Shown one piece after another: positions 51,689 to 58,786 of a stretch of DNA of 58,786 nucleotides (position 1 is its first letter; the number at the start of each line of letters is the position of its first letter). The notes beneath the pieces were generated by a model. That model was not told the origin of the DNA, did no database searches, and saw nothing but the letters and a program-made list of their open reading frames with translations. The stretch covers positions 1 to 58,786 of the forward strand of contig DALZZL010000006.1 of assembly GCA_031987425.1 (NCBI GenBank), given 5' to 3'. The translations under genes and the position numbers were made by a program. Source of the stretch: Stenotrophomonas_A sp002429615 (GTDB taxonomy: Bacteria; Pseudomonadota; Gammaproteobacteria; Xanthomonadales; Xanthomonadaceae).

Positions 51689-52144
51689 ATGACCCCGCAC
51701 TACGACATCGAACAGGTCATCCCGCACCGCGGCATGATGCGGTTGATCGACCGCCTGCTGGCCTGCGACGAAGAAAGCGTCAGCGCCCAGGTGCGCGTGC
51801 CGGCCGATGCGCTGTTCGGCGACGCACTCGGCGTGCCGGCGTGGATGGGCGTGGAGTACATGGCGCAGACGGTCGCCGCCTGGGCCGGGCATCGCGCCCG
51901 TGGCCGTGGCCAGGAGCCGTCGATCGGTTTCCTGCTCGGCACGCGCCGCTACCAGGCGCATACGCCGCGCTTCGACGCCGGCGCCCTCCTGCGGGTGGAG
52001 GCAAGATGCGAACTGTTGGGCGACAATGGCCTGGGCATGTTCGCCTGCCGCATCCTGCAGGACGATGCAGTGCTGGCGACAGCGAATATTTCGGTTTTCG
52101 AGCCGCCGGATGCGGCGGCTTATCTGGAGAGTGGTGAGGGATGA
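51689..52144 (+). CDS. 3-Hydroxyacyl-ACP dehydratase (ApeP-like hotdog protein)
   Basis: Hotdog-fold protein of 151 aa. VIPHRGMMRLIDRLL contains a conserved His, and GVPAWMGVEYMAQTVAAWAGHRAR gives the central hotdog helix. It resembles the ApeP dehydratase half; in the related system ApeI and ApeP form a dehydratase pair, and the ApeI-like domain here is fused to the ligase at 40410. It removes water from 3-hydroxyacyl-ACP to make the conjugated double bonds. It overlaps the ketoreductase ATG by four bases. Confidence 0.85.
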   Translation: MTPHYDIEQVIPHRGMMRLIDRLLACDEESVSAQVRVPADALFGDALGVPAWMGVEYMAQTVAAWAGHRARGRGQEPSIGFLLGTRRYQAHTPRFDAGALLRVEARCELLGDNGLGMFACRILQDDAVLATANISVFEPPDAAAYLESGEG

Positions 52145-52875
52145 AGGGGGAGACGACGGTCCTGGTGACCGGGGCCAGTCGCGGCATCGGGCGGGCGATC
52201 GCCCTGCGCGTGGCCGAGGCCGGCCATGACGTGGTGGTGCATTGCCGCAGCCGCATCGAGGACGCCGAGGCAGTGGCCGCGCAGATCAACGCGCTGGGCC
52301 GGCAGGCGCGCGTGCTCAGTTTCGATGTGGCCGATCGCGCCGCCAGCGCCGCGGCGCTGCTCGCCGACGTGGAGGCGCACGGCGCCTACTACGGCGTGGT
52401 GTGCAATGCCGGCATCGCCCGCGACAACGCCTTCCCGGCGATGAGCGGCGAGGACTGGGATGCGGTCGTGCATACCAACCTGGATGGCTTCTTCAACGTG
52501 CTCAATCCGCTGGTGATGCCGATGGTGCGCCGGCGCAAGCCCGGCCGCATCGTCACCCTGTCCTCGGTGTCGGGGCTGGTGGGCAATCGCGGGCAGACCA
52601 ACTACAGCGCGGCCAAGGCCGGCATCATCGGCGCGACCAAGGCGCTGGCGCTGGAGCTGGCGAGCCGTGCGATCACGGTGAACTGCGTCGCCCCCGGGCT
52701 GATCGACACCGAGATGCTGGACGCCGAAGTGGTCGAGCATGCGCTGCCGCTGGTGCCGGCGCGTCGCCTCGGCCGCCCGGAGGAAGTCGCCGCCGCGGTG
52801 ACCTTCCTGCTGTCGGAGGACGCCGGGTACATCACCCGGCAGGTGATTTCGGTCAACGGAGGACTGGTGGGATGA
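52141..52875 (+). CDS. 3-Oxoacyl-ACP reductase of the pigment PKS (FabG/ApeQ-like)
   Basis: Short-chain dehydrogenase, 244 aa. TGASRGIGRAIAL is the NADP motif; NAGIARDNAF the stabilising block; catalytic Ser142, Tyr155 and Lys159 lie in SSVSGLVGNRGQTNYSAAKAG. Reduces the 3-oxo group after each condensation. It is a cluster-specific FabG-like enzyme and sits between dehydratase and second ketosynthase, the ApeQ position. It overlaps the next ATG by four bases. Confidence 0.92.
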   Translation: MKGETTVLVTGASRGIGRAIALRVAEAGHDVVVHCRSRIEDAEAVAAQINALGRQARVLSFDVADRAASAAALLADVEAHGAYYGVVCNAGIARDNAFPAMSGEDWDAVVHTNLDGFFNVLNPLVMPMVRRRKPGRIVTLSSVSGLVGNRGQTNYSAAKAGIIGATKALALELASRAITVNCVAPGLIDTEMLDAEVVEHALPLVPARRLGRPEEVAAAVTFLLSEDAGYITRQVISVNGGLVG

Positions 52876-54113
52876 GCAGCAACGACAAGCGCGTGGTGGT
52901 CACCGGCGCAGGCGCGATCAGCCCGCTGGGCCACGACTGGCCGAGCATCCACCTGCACCTGCGCGAGTGCCGCAACGCCGTGCGGCGGCTGCCGGAATGG
53001 GACGTCTATGAAGGGCTGAACACGCGCCTGGCCGCGCCGGCGCAGCCGTTCGAGCTGCCGCCGCACTACAACCGCAAGACCACCCGCAGCATGGGGCGGG
53101 TCGCGGTGATGTCGGTGCGCGCCACCGAACTGGCGCTGGAAGCAGCCGGCCTGCTCGGCCATCCGGTGCTGCGCAGTGGCATGGCCGGCGTGTCGTATGG
53201 CTCCTCCTCGGGCGCGCATGACGCCACCGCCGAATTCGGCCGCATGCTCAACGAGCACACCACGGCCGGCATCAGCGCCACCACCTACCTGAAGATGATG
53301 AGCCACACCGCGCCGGTGAACATCGGCGTGTTCTTCGGCCTCACCGGCCGCGTCATCACCACCTCCAGCGCCTGTACCTCCGGCAGCCAGGGCGTGGGCT
53401 CGGGCTACGAGGCGATCCGCAGCGGCAAGCAGACGGTGATGCTGTGCGGCGGTGCCGAGCAGCTCGACGCCACCGCCGCGGCGGTGTTCGACACCCTGTT
53501 CGCCACCAGCGTGCGCAACGACGCGCCGGAGACCACGCCGCGCCCGTTCGACGCCAACCGCGACGGCCTGGTGCTGGGCGAGGGCGCCTGCACCCTGGTG
53601 CTGGAGGAGCTTGAACACGCGCAGGCACGCGGCGCGAACATCCTGGCCGAGATCGTCGGCTACGGCACCAACAGCGACGGCCAGCACGTCACCCAGCCCA
53701 GCGCCGACACCATGGCGCAGGCGATGCGCCTGGCACTCGCCGACGCCGGCCTGGACGCGGCGCGGATCGGCTACGTGAACGCGCATGGCACCGCGACCGA
53801 CCACGGCGACATCGCCGAGACGCAGGCCACCGCGCAGGTGTTCGGCGGCGGCGTGCCGATCAGCTCGCTGAAGAGCTATGTCGGCCACATGCTCGGCGCC
53901 TGTGGTGCCTTCGAAGCCTGGTTGAGCATCGAGATGATGCGCGAAGGCTGGTTCGCCCCCACCGTGAACCTGGACCAGGTCGATCCGCGCTGCGCCGCGC
54001 TCGACTACGTCACCGGCGAAGGTCGCACGCTCGAAACCGACTACGTCGCCAGCAACAATTTCGCTTTCGGTGGGATCAACACCTCGTTGATCTTCCGCCG
54101 TTGGCCGCATTGA
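52872..54113 (+). CDS. Beta-ketoacyl-ACP synthase 2 of the pigment PKS (ApeR-like)
   Basis: Second full-length ketosynthase of the cluster, 413 aa. Catalytic residues: Cys168 in TTSSACTSGSQ, His305 in VNAHGTATDHGD, His339 in SYVGHMLGACGA. The opening VVVTGAGAISPLG is FabF-like. It belongs to the ApeR position, often the starter-condensing enzyme. Last of the tightly coupled biosynthetic genes. The exported 146-aa protein starts 28 bases later. Confidence 0.92.
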   Translation: MSSNDKRVVVTGAGAISPLGHDWPSIHLHLRECRNAVRRLPEWDVYEGLNTRLAAPAQPFELPPHYNRKTTRSMGRVAVMSVRATELALEAAGLLGHPVLRSGMAGVSYGSSSGAHDATAEFGRMLNEHTTAGISATTYLKMMSHTAPVNIGVFFGLTGRVITTSSACTSGSQGVGSGYEAIRSGKQTVMLCGGAEQLDATAAAVFDTLFATSVRNDAPETTPRPFDANRDGLVLGEGACTLVLEELEHAQARGANILAEIVGYGTNSDGQHVTQPSADTMAQAMRLALADAGLDAARIGYVNAHGTATDHGDIAETQATAQVFGGGVPISSLKSYVGHMLGACGAFEAWLSIEMMREGWFAPTVNLDQVDPRCAALDYVTGEGRTLETDYVASNNFAFGGINTSLIFRRWPH

Positions 54114-54141
54114 CCGTCGTTCACCCACAAGGAGCAACACC

Positions 54142-54582
54142 ATGAAACGAATTCTCGCCGCCGCCTGCCTGGCCCTCGTCGTCGCCGCCCCGAATGCCTT
54201 CGCCCGCGAAACCCGCGTGGAGCAGTCGCTGCAGGAGCTGCTGAACTCGCAGGAAGCCAAGGACGCCGGCATCGACGGCAGTGTGAAGTTCTATCTCGCC
54301 GGGCAGAGTCACCCGGCGGTGATCGAGTCCTTCGGCAGCGACGTCTCCAACCGCAAGACCAACGCCGCCAACAAGAGCGACGAGGCCGCCTGCCGCTGGG
54401 TGACCCTGTCCGTGCTCAAGGCGCTGCAGGATGGTGCCAAGGCCAAGGGCGGCAACGCCGTGATCGACGTGGTCAGCTTCTACAAGGCCAAGGAATTCAG
54501 CAGCCCGACGAACTATGAGTGCTACGCCGGCGCGATCCTGGCCGGCATGGCGCTGAAGGGCACCTACGCCAAGGTGAAGTAA
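54142..54582 (+). CDS. Small exported protein at the end of the pigment cluster
   Basis: Unrecognised function, 146 aa, with signal peptide MKRILAAACLALVVAAPNAFA. The mature part has RVEQSLQELLNSQEAKDAGIDGSVKFYLAG, two conserved-looking cysteines (AACRWV and ECYAGAI), and a C-terminal AGMALKGTYAKVK. Such proteins at the end of Xanthomonas pigment clusters are sometimes labelled excinuclease subunit, a misannotation: there is no ATPase or zinc motif here. It has a strong ribosome site (CAAGGAGCAACACC). Likely cotranscribed with the pigment genes; a role in pigment export or stress is guesswork. Confidence 0.8.
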   Translation: MKRILAAACLALVVAAPNAFARETRVEQSLQELLNSQEAKDAGIDGSVKFYLAGQSHPAVIESFGSDVSNRKTNAANKSDEAACRWVTLSVLKALQDGAKAKGGNAVIDVVSFYKAKEFSSPTNYECYAGAILAGMALKGTYAKVK

Positions 54583-54591
54583 GCCCTCGCG

Positions 54592-54663
54592 TGGCCCTGC
54601 GGGCCCGCTGCGCGTCGCCACCGGAAGCTCCGGCGGCGGCGTGTGGCGGGCCTTCGCTTTTTC
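54592..54663 (+). terminator. Branched hairpin with T-run after the pigment operon
   Basis: GGCCC-TGC-GGGCC, then CGCCAC ... GTGGCG enclosing CGG-AAGCT-CCG, and a run of five T at 54658-54662. The structure is not a simple terminator, but its place and the T-run fit an operon end. Confidence 0.35.
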
Positions 54664-54795
54664 ACCGCGTCCTTCCCCGGCCTCGGGATAATGAACAGCG
54701 TCGGAGGCGAAGCACGCTGGCGAACCTTTCGCCAGTGCCGTATTTCCGACACAATTCCCGCTGGTTTTTCTCTCCGCTGGGCGTGGCCCGCGCGC

Positions 54796-55053
54796 ATGCA
54801 AGCCTACGTCTACAAGAGCCAACGCAAACAGGACACCTATGTCTACCTCGCCGGACGCGATGCGTTCGACGCCGTGCCAGCCGCGCTGCTTGCCCAGTTG
54901 GGCCCGCTGAGCTTCGTGCTGGAGGTGACACTGGACGCCCAGCGCAAGCTGGCCCAGGCCGACGCCGCCCAGGTGCGCGAGGCATTGGCCAGCCGTGGCT
55001 TCTATCTGCAGATGCCGCCGACGTTCCCGGGTGTGGAGCGTGCCGATGGCTGA
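54796..55053 (+). CDS. YcgL domain protein
   Basis: Small cytoplasmic protein of 85 aa, YcgL family: MQAYVYKSQRKQDTYVYLAGRDAF, VPAALLAQLGPLSFVLEVTLD, LAQADAAQVREALASRGFYLQMPP. The family is common in gamma-proteobacteria; a ribonuclease-D-associated or division role has been proposed in some, none shown by sequence. ATG at 54796; upstream bases show no ribosome site. Its stop overlaps the ankyrin gene's ATG by eight bases, so the two are translationally coupled. Confidence 0.9.
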   Translation: MQAYVYKSQRKQDTYVYLAGRDAFDAVPAALLAQLGPLSFVLEVTLDAQRKLAQADAAQVREALASRGFYLQMPPTFPGVERADG

Positions 55054-58000
55054 CGGCCTGCCGCGCGCACGCCTGCTGCCGGCCGCCTTCGCGGCGGGCC
55101 TGCTGCTGAGCCTGCTGGCCGGTGTCGGTGGGCTGGTGGCCGCGCTGGGCGTGTGCCTGGCGCAGCCGGCATTCGCCTTGGGCGTGTCGTGGGCGCGCGG
55201 TACCCGTCCGCGTCCGGCCAGTCTCCAGGCCGCGTTGCGCGGGGCGTTGCCCCTGCTTGGCCTGTGGGCCGGCGGCGGCGCGCTGCTGGCGCTGCTGGTG
55301 GCCTGGCCATTGGCGGCCCTGCGTGACAGCGGCAGCCTGTCGGCCGCGCTGGCCTTGAGCATCGCCGTCGCCGCGACCCTGTTGGGGCTGTGGCGGACCT
55401 GGCCGTTGTGGCATGAGCTCGAACGCGAGGGCGGTGACCTGCGCAGCGGCTGGCAGCACCTGGGCGGGCGCGAGCTGCATGCCTGGCAGGGCCTGGTGGT
55501 GGCTGCGGCGGTGCTGCTGGTCTGCGGCGCCGGCCTGGTCCTGGCCTGGCCGGGGCTGCTTGCCCCGGGTGCGCGCTGGGGAGTGGCCGGGGCGATGGCG
55601 CTGGTCGCGCCAGCCCTGCACCTGCTGCTGCAGCGCATGCCCGCCACCGCGCTGGTGACCACCGCCACCGGTGCGCCGCAGGCGCGCGAACTGCTTGCCG
55701 CCGTCGCCGAGGCGGCGCCGCTGGAAACCCTGCCGCGCCACGAATGGGTGCCGGCCATGTACGACGCCGCGCGCGGCGGCCGGGTCGATCGGGCCCTGCA
55801 GCTGCTCGAAGCCGGTGCCGACCCGCACGCGCTGCCCGAGGAATCCTGGCGCGACCAGCGCAGCCTGGCGGTGTTGGCCGCGGTGTTGCCGGACCTGCGC
55901 CTGCTGCGCGAACTGATCGTGCGCCGGGTCGACATCAACCAGCCGCATCGCGGCATGACCCCCTTGCTCGCGGCCACCCGTGACAGCTGGCATGGCCGCC
56001 CCGACGCGGTGATGACCCTGCTGGCCAACGGCGCCGACCCGCGCGTGACCGACGGCGAGGGCAATACCCCGCTGCACCACGCCGTGCGCAGTTCCGATCC
56101 GGGCGTGGCCGCGCTGCTGCGCGACGCCGCCGCCGAGATCGACGCCCTCAACCAGGAAGGCCATTCGCCGCTGGCCGCCGCCTGCCAGGCCGGCAACTGG
56201 CGGCTGGCGCGCTTCCTGCTGGAGCGTGGTGCCAAGCCGGAGCCGGCCGAAGGCAGCCCGGTGCTGCTGGCCGCCGCCGGTACCGAGGAGGACGACCCGG
56301 CCGGCGTGCAGCTGCTGCTCAAGCACAAGGCGCGCATCGACGCCCGCGACCGGCAGCGCCGCAGCGCGCTGCACGAAGCCGCGCTGGCCGGCCATGCCGA
56401 GATCGTCGAGGTCCTGCTCGGCGCCGGCGCCAACCTGGACGCGCGCGACCTGCTCGGCCGCACCCCGTTCCTGGAAGCCGCCCGGCAGGGCAGGGCCGCG
56501 GTGCTGGAGCAGCTGCTCGCGCGCAAGGCCGACTTCACCGCCGTCGACAGCGATGGCCGTAATGCCGTCGTGCTGGCCGCCGCCGCTGAACAGTCCTCGC
56601 CGGCCCTGCTGCAGCGTCTGCTCGATCTCGGCCTGCCCGCCGACCAGGCCGATCACAGCGGCCGCCGCGCGGTGGACATCGCCGCCGAAGCGGGCCGCTG
56701 GAGCATCGTGGCCCTGCTGGATCCCGAATATCCGCTGCCGTCCGCAGTCACCGACACCCGTATCGATGCCGAGCCCGGCACGCCGCCGCCGGTGCTCGAC
56801 CGGCCGCCGCTGGTGCTGCTGCGCGAAGGCCTGCAGCTCGGTCGCGGCGATGGCCTGGCCGCGCTGGCGCGGCTGTGCGCGCCGCAGGAACTGGGCGAAC
56901 TGCTGCATGACGCGCATCTGGCGCTGAACCCCGACGCGGTGGACTGGCTGCTGCGCCATGGTGCCGATACCGAAGTGCGTGACGCCTGCGGCGACGTGCC
57001 GGTGTTCGCGCTGCTCTCGCGGGGGCTGGATGCGGTGCCGACGCTGCAGGTGCTGCTGCGCCATGGCGTATCGCCTTCGGGCGCGGGTGGCCTGAGCCGC
57101 TTCCTCGCCGCCTGCGTGCAGCACGACAGCGGCTCGCGCGGCCTGGAGCAGGTCGCGCTGGAACTGCTGGAACGCGGCGCCGATCCCTTCGCCCAGGCTG
57201 GCGCTGGCGATCCGCCGTTGTCGCTGGCGGTGCGGCTGGGCTGGCTGCGCCTGCAGCAGGTGCTGCTGGAACGCGGTGTCGACCGCGAGGCCCGCGACAG
57301 CCACGGCATGACCGCGCTGCACCTGGCCACCGCGCTGGGCCGCGAAGCTTCGCTGAAGTTGCTGGTGATGCAGGGCGCCTCGCCCGACGCGCGCGCCGCC
57401 GATGGCCAGACCCCGCTGGGCGTGGCGCTGTCGATCGGCCGCCGCGACCTCGCCGATTGGCTGGACTGGCGCGTGTGGCAGCTGCCGCGCCGGCCGCTGC
57501 GTGCCGCCGATGTGCCGGCGGCCGCCACCCGTGGCGACGCCGATGCCGTGCGTCGCCTGATCGAACTGGGCCTGCCGGTCGATGCCGTCGATGCCCAGGG
57601 CTGCACCGCGCTGCTGCGTGCCGCCGGTAGCGGGCATGCCGCGGTGGTCGACCTGTGCCTGGCGCGGGGCGCCGATCCGCAGCATGCCGCCAGCAGTGGC
57701 GCGACGCCGCTGTCGGCGGCGGTGAGCATGCGCCAGACCGATATCGTGGTGGCCCTGCTCGATGCCGGCGCGCAGATCGAACATCGCCTGCCTGGCGGGG
57801 TGACCGTGCTGATGCTGTCCGCCGCGCTGGGCCTGCCGGACATCACCGCGCGGCTGCTGGCCGCGGGTGCCGACGTGCATGCCGGCGATGCGCAGGATCT
57901 GGCGCCGCTGCATTGCGCGGCGCTGTATGGCTTCACCGCGCGCGATCGCTCGCGCCTGCTGGCGCTGCTGGATACGCTGCTGCTGGCCGGCGCCGATCCG

Positions 58001-58366
58001 GAGAAGGTCGCCGCCGGCAAGGTCAGCCCGCTGCTGCTGTTGCTGGGCGCGCGCGCCGAGCCGGGCACGCGCTGCGACGAGCAGGTGGTGCTGGCGGGTG
58101 TCGAGCGCCTGCTGGATGAAGGCGTCTCGCTGGACGTGCAGGATCCACGCGGTTTCGGCCCGCTGCACCTGGCGGCGCTGCATGGCCTGCCGGCGCTGGT
58201 ACAGCGCCTGCTGCGCGCTGGCGCCGACCCGGACCGTCGCGATGGCTTGAACCGCACCCCGCGCGAGATCGCGATCATGCGTGGTTTCGTCGATGTCGCC
58301 GGGCAGTTCGAACCGGCGGTGCCGGGTGTCTCGTCGATGGCGCGTTTCCTGCGCGAGAACCGGTAA
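55046..58366 (+). CDS. Membrane-anchored ankyrin-repeat protein (1106 aa)
   Basis: Very large ankyrin protein. Residues 1-200 hold about five membrane segments, for example LLPAAFAAGLLLSLLAGVGG, LLGLWAGGGALLALLVAWPL, AALALSIAVAATLLGLW and VVAAAVLLVCGAGLVLAWPG. From about residue 230 to 1095 it is nearly all ankyrin repeats, roughly 20 by eye, with the pattern G.TPLH.AA..G...V..LL..GADP..RD (for example GNTPLHHAVRSSDPGVAALL, GMTALHLATALGREASLKLL, GFGPLHLAALHGLPALVQRL). A proline-rich gap without repeats lies near 575-600. It should be an inner-membrane scaffold with a cytoplasmic repeat rod. Start ATG at 55046 overlaps the YcgL stop. No known partner; role unknown. Confidence 0.88.
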   Translation: MADGLPRARLLPAAFAAGLLLSLLAGVGGLVAALGVCLAQPAFALGVSWARGTRPRPASLQAALRGALPLLGLWAGGGALLALLVAWPLAALRDSGSLSAALALSIAVAATLLGLWRTWPLWHELEREGGDLRSGWQHLGGRELHAWQGLVVAAAVLLVCGAGLVLAWPGLLAPGARWGVAGAMALVAPALHLLLQRMPATALVTTATGAPQARELLAAVAEAAPLETLPRHEWVPAMYDAARGGRVDRALQLLEAGADPHALPEESWRDQRSLAVLAAVLPDLRLLRELIVRRVDINQPHRGMTPLLAATRDSWHGRPDAVMTLLANGADPRVTDGEGNTPLHHAVRSSDPGVAALLRDAAAEIDALNQEGHSPLAAACQAGNWRLARFLLERGAKPEPAEGSPVLLAAAGTEEDDPAGVQLLLKHKARIDARDRQRRSALHEAALAGHAEIVEVLLGAGANLDARDLLGRTPFLEAARQGRAAVLEQLLARKADFTAVDSDGRNAVVLAAAAEQSSPALLQRLLDLGLPADQADHSGRRAVDIAAEAGRWSIVALLDPEYPLPSAVTDTRIDAEPGTPPPVLDRPPLVLLREGLQLGRGDGLAALARLCAPQELGELLHDAHLALNPDAVDWLLRHGADTEVRDACGDVPVFALLSRGLDAVPTLQVLLRHGVSPSGAGGLSRFLAACVQHDSGSRGLEQVALELLERGADPFAQAGAGDPPLSLAVRLGWLRLQQVLLERGVDREARDSHGMTALHLATALGREASLKLLVMQGASPDARAADGQTPLGVALSIGRRDLADWLDWRVWQLPRRPLRAADVPAAATRGDADAVRRLIELGLPVDAVDAQGCTALLRAAGSGHAAVVDLCLARGADPQHAASSGATPLSAAVSMRQTDIVVALLDAGAQIEHRLPGGVTVLMLSAALGLPDITARLLAAGADVHAGDAQDLAPLHCAALYGFTARDRSRLLALLDTLLLAGADPEKVAAGKVSPLLLLLGARAEPGTRCDEQVVLAGVERLLDEGVSLDVQDPRGFGPLHLAALHGLPALVQRLLRAGADPDRRDGLNRTPREIAIMRGFVDVAGQFEPAVPGVSSMARFLRENR

Positions 58367-58371
58367 GCCCG

Positions 58372-58710
58372 CTGGCGCGCGTCCTGTTCCTGTGTAGTCG
58401 CAACCGCCTGCGCAGCCCGACGGCCGAGCGGGTGTTCGCGGATTGGCCCGGCGTGGAGACCGACTCGGCCGGCCTGGCCGATGACGCCGAGGTGCCGCTG
58501 TCGGCGGACCAGCTGGAAGGCTGCGACCTGGTGTGCGTGATGGAGCGTGCGCATCTGCGCCGCCTCAAGCAGCGCTTTGCGCCACACCTGCGCGGCGTGC
58601 GGGTGGTGTGCCTGGATATCCCGGACGACTACGACTTTATGGACCCGGCGCTGGTCGAGCTGCTGGAGCGCAAGGTCGTGCCGCTGCTGCGGGGTTTGAC
58701 GGGACGCTGA
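58372..58710 (+). CDS. Low-molecular-weight protein tyrosine phosphatase-like protein, no standard start codon
   Basis: About 112 aa. The frame begins (L)ARVLFLCSRNRLRSPTAERVF: the CX5R catalytic loop CSRNRLR is intact, followed by MERAHLRRLKQRF and the family's LDIPDDYDFMDP, whose Asp is the general acid region of this short phosphatase subgroup. No ATG, GTG or TTG precedes the P-loop in frame; the nearest upstream candidate is CTG at 58372, six bases after the ankyrin stop. The GTG at 58432 would delete the catalytic loop and is rejected. Translation probably depends on coupling to the ankyrin gene with CTG as start, or the gene is degenerate at its start. Substrate unknown. Confidence 0.75.
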   Translation: MARVLFLCSRNRLRSPTAERVFADWPGVETDSAGLADDAEVPLSADQLEGCDLVCVMERAHLRRLKQRFAPHLRGVRVVCLDIPDDYDFMDPALVELLERKVVPLLRGLTGR

Positions 58711-58732
58711 GCCTTGGACGCTCGCCCCCGTG

Positions 58733-58786
58733 TGTAGGAGCGGCTTCAGCCGCGACCGTGCGCTGACAGATCGCGGTCGCGGCTGA
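58733..58786. repeat. GTAG-headed palindromic repeat pair, cut by the window end
   Basis: TGTAGGAGC starts the left unit at 58733-58741; the right unit begins near 58772 (TCGCGGTCGCGGCTGA) and runs off the window, so the outer part is missing. Same family as the four pairs above, head-out orientation. Confidence 0.85.

Noticed and set aside
54142..54582. Excinuclease ABC subunit label for the 146-aa exported protein
   Set aside because: No ATPase, zinc-finger or UvrA motif; a signal peptide shows that it is exported.
54662..58183. 1173-codon open frame opposite the ankyrin gene
   Set aside because: Q/A/R/G-rich mirror of the ankyrin repeats.

Overview
The window is chromosomal DNA of very high G+C from a xanthomonadin-making member of the Xanthomonadaceae (Lysobacteraceae). 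Four signs point there: a complete xanthomonadin / aryl-polyene pigment cluster preceded by xanB2, a C-rich-loop small RNA of the Xanthomonas sX13 type just downstream of polA, GTAG-headed palindromic (REP/SMAG-like) intergenic repeats with their own RAYT transposase, and a yybP-ykoY riboswitch-mntP unit. A perfect FNR/Anr-type box suggests a lineage with an anaerobic regulator (Pseudoxanthomonas, Lysobacter or Stenotrophomonas side rather than plant-pathogenic Xanthomonas); genus is not resolved by eye.

Layout. 0-10.7 kb, acetate/carbon module: SLC5-type hybrid histidine kinase (CrbS/MxtR-like), mntP with its Mn riboswitch, LuxR-type regulator (CrbR/ErdR-like), acs, then a DcaP-type porin and an MHS-family transporter on the other strand. 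10.7-14.2 kb: coniferyl-aldehyde-dehydrogenase-like enzyme, VOC protein, xthA, GFA protein, GlsB-like membrane protein. 14.3-17.5 kb: PPTase-rsmG-parA-parB. 17.5-19.9 kb: Cdd1 protein, UDP-sugar epimerase, family 2 glycosyltransferase and LAB_N protein, plausibly a polyprenyl-phosphate-sugar (galacturonate?) donor route. 19.9-20.6 kb: REP pair plus RAYT. 20.6-34.1 kb: housekeeping genes (DUF885 peptidase, rpmB-rpmG with a structured leader, cardiolipin synthase, FAD protein, uvrD, uspA, DUF2782 lipoprotein, polA, sX13-like RNA, hemF). 34.1-36.5 kb: S9 peptidase.

36.6-54.6 kb: pigment cluster. xanB2 is divergent from a tightly overlapping run of 17 forward genes: chain-length factor, acyltransferase, two ACPs, COG4648 membrane protein, ligase-dehydratase fusion, glycosyltransferase, LpxL-like acyltransferase, ammonia lyase, thioesterase, LolA-like carrier, MMPL exporter, halogenase-like flavoprotein, DUF3261-like lipoprotein, ketosynthase, dehydratase, ketoreductase, ketosynthase, followed by a small exported protein. 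XanB2 supplies 3-hydroxybenzoate, the ligase loads it on an ACP, the type II PKS enzymes extend it to a polyene, and acyl/glycosyl transferases plus the LolA/MMPL pair attach and export it. The PPTase at 14.3 kb is the likely activator of the ACPs.

54.8-58.8 kb: YcgL protein, a membrane-anchored ankyrin giant, a small tyrosine-phosphatase-like protein that lacks an ordinary start codon, and a REP pair cut by the window end. No tRNA, rRNA, CRISPR array, prophage or parS site was seen.
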